From an uncultured Bacteroides sp. (GTDB taxonomy: Bacteria > Bacteroidota > Bacteroidia > Bacteroidales > Bacteroidaceae): 10,815 nucleotides of DNA. Under the pieces are notes generated by a model. The model was not told where the DNA came from. It saw only the letters and a list, made by a program, of their open reading frames with translations, and ran no database searches. A program made the position numbers and the translations under genes. Shown here piece after piece: positions 6,557-10,815 of the stretch; within the stretch, counting starts at the first letter, position 1, and each line of letters begins with the position of its first letter. The DNA lies in contig CABROZ010000080.1 of NCBI GenBank assembly GCA_902472795.1, positions 1 to 10,815 of the forward strand. The letters are read 5' to 3'.

Positions 6557-9500
6557 TCACACTCCTTTCTGCGGAATAGTGAAATATACCGTAAAACCGC
6601 TTTCACCGGCATTCACTTCAGCATTGATTCGACAACCACGCAATCCGGCAAACTCGTCGTGGTCGCGGATTATCTGTTTACATATCAGGTATTCGGTGCC
6701 TTTCAGCTTGCCCTGTTCTCCGGCCGACATACGTTCCAGATTGGGATAGAATAGTTTGTTCAGCTCATCTTGTGTCCTGGTGCGCCGGGTATCGACAAAG
6801 AAGAAACGGATAAAGCGTCCATCCTTGCATGCTTCTAACCGAATCTCACCGGAAACAGAATCGGACAGAGCTTCATCGATCAGATTTTCCAGTAGAAAAT
6901 TCAGCTGATTGACATCGCCAGTCACACTGGCTTGCAGACGCTTGGTGCAGAAGGTAATACCGGGATTCTTATTTTTGTGCGCCTTACGGAAATATTTTTC
7001 CGCAGCCGTCATCAGGTCATCCACCGCAATGGTCGATCGACGGAAGGTGACTTCTTCCAGCTGGCGCGAAGCACACTGGCTGAGTATGGTAAATATACCT
7101 TTATAGTATTCTATCAGCTCGGCTATGGCGGTAACGGTCTCCTGTTCCTCTTTTGCCGACAGGCTGCCGGAACGCAGCTTGCCTATCAGTTGTTTGATTT
7201 TACTGGGATAATAAAGGGTCTCGTGCTTGATGGTCGAAAGGCAGTTGTCCAATACCATATTCTGTACGTGCAGCATACTGTCTTCCCATGATGCACGCCG
7301 CGCTTCGTCTTGTGCGGTCTCAATGTCTCTGTATTTGACGGCCAGCTTCACAACGGCGTTGAACACGACAATGGCTACATAGCGGGCTATCAGTTCCAAC
7401 AGCAGGTGGTCGGCTGTCTGTTCGCTTCCTTCGCTGCGTTCGATGCACAATACGCCGATACAGCGGTGGGTCTCACCCGTATCGAGCGTCAACGGGAATG
7501 CCTGAATACCGGTCTGTGACAGGTAAATTCTTTCTTCGTAACAGCGTTGCATCAAGGCTTCCCGCCGGTGTTGCGCGTCTGTCGCAGCTTCAGGAGCCGA
7601 TGCCATCCCTGTCCCTGAAACCATGTTTTCCGGAGGACAGGAAGCGTATTGCAACTGATGCGACGATTCGTTGTAAACAGCAATACTCAACCGATCGATG
7701 CAAAGCAATTCGTTGACCGCATCGAAGGCTTCGTTCACAATCTGTCGGGGCACCTCGTCCAGCTTGTCCGGGCTATCGTGCGCCAGGTCGCTGTTAGATG
7801 CAGCAAAGACTATCCGGTTGATTTCAAGTACCTGTTCCAGATTCCATCGGTTGACCCAACGCTTGCGGAAATAGAGTATATAATATCCGACCAACAGCGC
7901 AATAATCAGCATGATGGAAAGCCAGAGTCCTACCATCTTGTTGTTGGTGGAACGCTCCAGTTGCCTGCAATAGTCCTCCAGCGACTGGTCTTCACCCAGC
8001 AACTTGTACAGAATGGTATAGGCATTGTTGTTATACCGGTAAGCGTCCCACTGCTTCAAGGCCAGAAATGCCACCGCTGCTTCGTTGCGAATGTCGAGGA
8101 TGACGTGATAATCGGAATTGAACAGCTCGTTCCACCAATCCAACTCAGCCGGTTCTCCGCTGCCCTCAAGTGTCATGGTGCGTCCCACGACAGGAGCGTA
8201 CTTCCGATAATGTTTGTTCAGACACATCATGGCCGAATCGATATATTGCAGTGTCCAGGCATATTCGCCGTCAATGTTGCAATAATAGGCCGCATCGGCA
8301 TAACCGGAGGCCGAGTCGAGCAACAGCTCATATTCATGCCGGGCAATCAGTTCCAGCGAATCAGGAATCATGCTGTCCATGGATTCCGACTGTACGCTGT
8401 CGTTGCAGGAAGTCAAACCGAAAATGCCTACAAACAGCAAAGCCAATGCAGTCAGCACTTTCCGCACTCCGACAGGCAGACGAAAGTAAAAACGGCTTCC
8501 TTTTCCGGGCGTGCTTTCCACCGCAAACAGGCAGACACGGAACAGTTCGTTCGTCTTTCTGTACTTTTCGATAATACCCCGGCAGTTCATCAGTCCGAAG
8601 CCGCTTCCCTTGTTCTTCTGCAATGCTTCGCGGTCGGTAGCAAGATCCATACCGATATTCTTCGAATCGTACACTTTTTCTCCGATGATACGCGACACAT
8701 CGTCGGCGGACAATCCACATCCGTTGTCTTCTACCGAAATCTCGACATAGTCCGGTTCCTGTCGGGCATATACTTTCACTGAGCCTCCGGCCTGGGTATA
8801 TTTACGGGCGTTCTCGGCAAGCGTGTTGATCATAAAAAGAGTCAGTGCCTTGTCTGCCTTCACCCAGACATCGGTTGCTTCTACATTCAGGTTCAACTGT
8901 TTCATCTCGAAAGCCCGGCTCCCTTTGTGTATCAGCTGGAACAATTCATTCAATGCAAAATTCTCGATGTTCAGGCTCAGCGTACCCTGTCGCATTTTTA
9001 TCCACAATGCCAGAATATCGTTATATTCATTGATGGCCGTCACCAATTCATCCAAATACTCGTATTTTTCATTCCTTACTCGGTCGCTCATGTTTGCACC
9101 GTCGCGGACGATTTTTTGCACCTCATTGATGATGCGGTCTATGTAGGGATGAATGCCATTCACGATGGCCAGACAGGCTTTCTTTACGATATTCTGCCGC
9201 TTGTTACCTGCAATGTGCTGTTCGTAAATGTAACGTTGTTTTTCTAATCGGCGGCGTTCGTCGCCTAACGAAATGGCAGTCATGCCGTTGTCCAAGGCCC
9301 ATTGTACATAGGGATTGATGACTTGCAACATGGCTTGTTCGTCCTTTCCTATTCGTTTAGACAAGACAAACTGCCCGTTACGAATACCAATATCCTCTAC
9401 TCCGAACAGGCTCTTCATTTCCGGACGTACAGCATCTTGTATGGCATCAATAATTTCCTGTTCGGTCTGGGCGTCGGCCGGAATGGCAGCCGTTATCCTC

Positions 9501-10815
9501 TGACAAATATCCAGCATCTGTTTCAGCCGATACAAGTGTTGCTTGTTGCGTTTCTTCGAGTTCTTATTGAAAAGCCAAAAAATGATGAAAACACCAATTA
9601 GGCCCAGGATCACACTTGCCAGCACCAGATTGAGCTGACGCGACTCAGTTTCCAATGCCTGATAGCGGCTTTCCAGTTCCTTGTCCTGACGGGTATTTTC
9701 CAAAATATCCAAATAGATGTTCCGGTTGTAGTCGGAATATTCCTTCATGCCCAGTCCGGAAAACGATACGCTTAACTGCTCCCGAATGCGTGAAATCCAT
9801 TCGGGTACTGTCCGCAACTTCTGTTCCATCCATGCCCGTTCGGCATAAGGATTGTCACGATAATCGGCAGCCTTCATCCAGTCCAAACTGTCGTGGCAGT
9901 CGTAATACAGCCGATGATGACTGTTGACACACTCCAATGCCTGTTTTAAAGTATCCAATGCTTCAGCATAGCGCCCGTGAGCATTAAGATATTTACCTAT
10001 CGACACGTAGGCGCCTGCAATCTGATAGAGGTCGTTGTATCGGCGAAACTTCTGCAAAGCCAACTGCCCGAGCCGTAAAGGCAGAAGACTGTCGATCGGA
10101 TATCCGAACTGCTCCAAAGCATGTGGACGTTGTATCCTGAAGAGTTCATAATCGGCAGAAGAAGCCATCAGATTGACCAACCCCTGTATTCCGTTCCCTT
10201 CAAAATACAGATAACCTTTTCGTGAAGCAATGCGCCAGGTCTTATACAATGCATCGAATTCCAACAGGCGTTGTACCTCGAGCGTATCGGCTTCGCATAA
10301 AGAGGCTGCTCCTTTTATATAATAATAGTAAAGTAGTTGACTTGTATCGGCAGCCAGTTCCGATTCCTTCAACTGATTGATGTTGTCCAATGCTTCGGGA
10401 CGTTGTTGCAAATAGTAGTAATAGACTGCCGAAACAATGTAAAACTCCGAACGGGCATATTCCAACCTCGCCCGTTCGTGACGGTCAACAAACAGATTGC
10501 TGTCTTCGGCAATGCGCTTCATCCGTCGCAAAGCACTGTTTCGGTAGTCATAAAACTCCTTGTTGAGAGCCGTACGCTGGTAGATTTTCATGAATCCGAT
10601 ATCGGCAATCAGCAGTTCCAGTTCGTTTTTAGTCAGACTGTAAACTCTTCGAAAATATTTCTCGGCTTCTTCAAAGTCCATGCGCATGAAAGCACAGAAA
10701 CCTAAATTGTTGCAGGCTTCTGCTTTCCCGTCACGATACAGATTGACGGACTGATAGGCTTGCATGGCTGCATGACAGGAAGAATCGATGTTTTTATAGC
10801 GGAAAACATAGGCAC
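6557..10815 (-). CDS. Giant tandem sensor histidine kinase (DUF5112/DUF5113-like), 5' end outside window
   Basis: The frame stays open through the right edge: codons before the ATG at 10765 read AYVFRYKNIDSSCHAA, so the true start is outside. Numbering from that ATG (1402 residues): 1-375 is a helical, TPR-like sensor region (for example 14-45 and 249-280) resembling DUF5112. A membrane helix lies at about 378-399. A kinase core follows with degenerate H-box region 521-555 (G537 at the expected His position), N-box N647/N652, G1 DNGCG 680-684 and G2 GSGFGL 720-725. Then come a hydrophobic segment 768-786 ending LTSC, a DUF5113-like region to about 940, a helix at 944-966, a GAF-like domain about 990-1140, an H-box with H1181 in KHETLYYP, and a second ATPase domain lacking the G1 glycines (DTRR, 1325-1328) and with G2 altered to GTEYL. 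It probably spans the membrane three times and signals to the regulator downstream. DUF names are from memory. Confidence 0.88.
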   Translation of the reverse strand, partial: AYVFRYKNIDSSCHAAMQAYQSVNLYRDGKAEACNNLGFCAFMRMDFEEAEKYFRRVYSLTKNELELLIADIGFMKIYQRTALNKEFYDYRNSALRRMKRIAEDSNLFVDRHERARLEYARSEFYIVSAVYYYYLQQRPEALDNINQLKESELAADTSQLLYYYYIKGAASLCEADTLEVQRLLEFDALYKTWRIASRKGYLYFEGNGIQGLVNLMASSADYELFRIQRPHALEQFGYPIDSLLPLRLGQLALQKFRRYNDLYQIAGAYVSIGKYLNAHGRYAEALDTLKQALECVNSHHRLYYDCHDSLDWMKAADYRDNPYAERAWMEQKLRTVPEWISRIREQLSVSFSGLGMKEYSDYNRNIYLDILENTRQDKELESRYQALETESRQLNLVLASVILGLIGVFIIFWLFNKNSKKRNKQHLYRLKQMLDICQRITAAIPADAQTEQEIIDAIQDAVRPEMKSLFGVEDIGIRNGQFVLSKRIGKDEQAMLQVINPYVQWALDNGMTAISLGDERRRLEKQRYIYEQHIAGNKRQNIVKKACLAIVNGIHPYIDRIINEVQKIVRDGANMSDRVRNEKYEYLDELVTAINEYNDILALWIKMRQGTLSLNIENFALNELFQLIHKGSRAFEMKQLNLNVEATDVWVKADKALTLFMINTLAENARKYTQAGGSVKVYARQEPDYVEISVEDNGCGLSADDVSRIIGEKVYDSKNIGMDLATDREALQKNKGSGFGLMNCRGIIEKYRKTNELFRVCLFAVESTPGKGSRFYFRLPVGVRKVLTALALLFVGIFGLTSCNDSVQSESMDSMIPDSLELIARHEYELLLDSASGYADAAYYCNIDGEYAWTLQYIDSAMMCLNKHYRKYAPVVGRTMTLEGSGEPAELDWWNELFNSDYHVILDIRNEAAVAFLALKQWDAYRYNNNAYTILYKLLGEDQSLEDYCRQLERSTNNKMVGLWLSIMLIIALLVGYYILYFRKRWVNRWNLEQVLEINRIVFAASNSDLAHDSPDKLDEVPRQIVNEAFDAVNELLCIDRLSIAVYNESSHQLQYASCPPENMVSGTGMASAPEAATDAQHRREALMQRCYEERIYLSQTGIQAFPLTLDTGETHRCIGVLCIERSEGSEQTADHLLLELIARYVAIVVFNAVVKLAVKYRDIETAQDEARRASWEDSMLHVQNMVLDNCLSTIKHETLYYPSKIKQLIGKLRSGSLSAKEEQETVTAIAELIEYYKGIFTILSQCASRQLEEVTFRRSTIAVDDLMTAAEKYFRKAHKNKNPGITFCTKRLQASVTGDVNQLNFLLENLIDEALSDSVSGEIRLEACKDGRFIRFFFVDTRRTRTQDELNKLFYPNLERMSAGEQGKLKGTEYLICKQIIRDHDEFAGLRGCRINAEVNAGESGFTVYFTIPQKGV

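Noticed and set aside
7649..8782. Long open frame (377 codons) on the plus strand opposite the sensor kinase
   Set aside because: It lies wholly antisense to a strong conserved coding frame. Its translation is rich in Gln, His and Arg with no recognisable domain, as expected for a shadow frame of a codon-biased gene.

Overview
The window looks like chromosomal DNA of a Bacteroidales bacterium, most likely a Bacteroides/Phocaeicola-type gut species. The reasons are protein families typical of that group (a DUF4923-like exported protein and a DUF5112/DUF5113-like sensor kinase with its response regulator), several TAnnTTTG-type promoter boxes (the Bacteroidota -7 element), and a lack of clear Shine-Dalgarno sites. 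I cannot name the species. I see no insertion sequence, phage gene, CRISPR array, tRNA or rRNA.

Layout. Bases 1-283 are mostly non-coding, with a small hairpin-forming repeat at the left edge and a possible 38-codon ORF on the minus strand. A YqgE/AlgH-family gene (284-877, +) converges on a minus-strand operon that reads recR (recombination repair), a four-helix membrane protein, then a GNAT acetyltransferase; the last two overlap by four bases. Between recR and the divergent engB gene (2796, +) is a 256-base region with a -7-like box facing each way. engB (ribosome-assembly GTPase) is followed 20 bases later by a secreted DUF4923-like protein. A long, nearly self-complementary hairpin at 4047-4101 separates this pair from the next convergent block and probably ends transcription from both sides.

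The right 60 percent is one signalling and transport cluster, all on the minus strand: a giant sensor kinase (at least 1418 residues, 5' end outside the window), a rho-independent terminator, a separate promoter, a response regulator with a LuxR-like output domain, and, 7 bases later, an AbgT-family transporter. The likely logic is that the kinase senses something in the envelope and phosphorylates the regulator, which controls genes that may include the transporter encoded with it.

The most unusual object is the kinase. It is a head-to-tail fusion of two sensor-kinase modules. The first has a complete ATP-binding domain but a glycine where the phospho-accepting histidine would lie. The second has a good H-box (H1181) but a degraded ATP-binding domain. 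The join carries a valine codon GTG followed by what would be a textbook lipoprotein signal peptide if translation started there. This suggests two ancestral proteins fused and their catalytic labour split.
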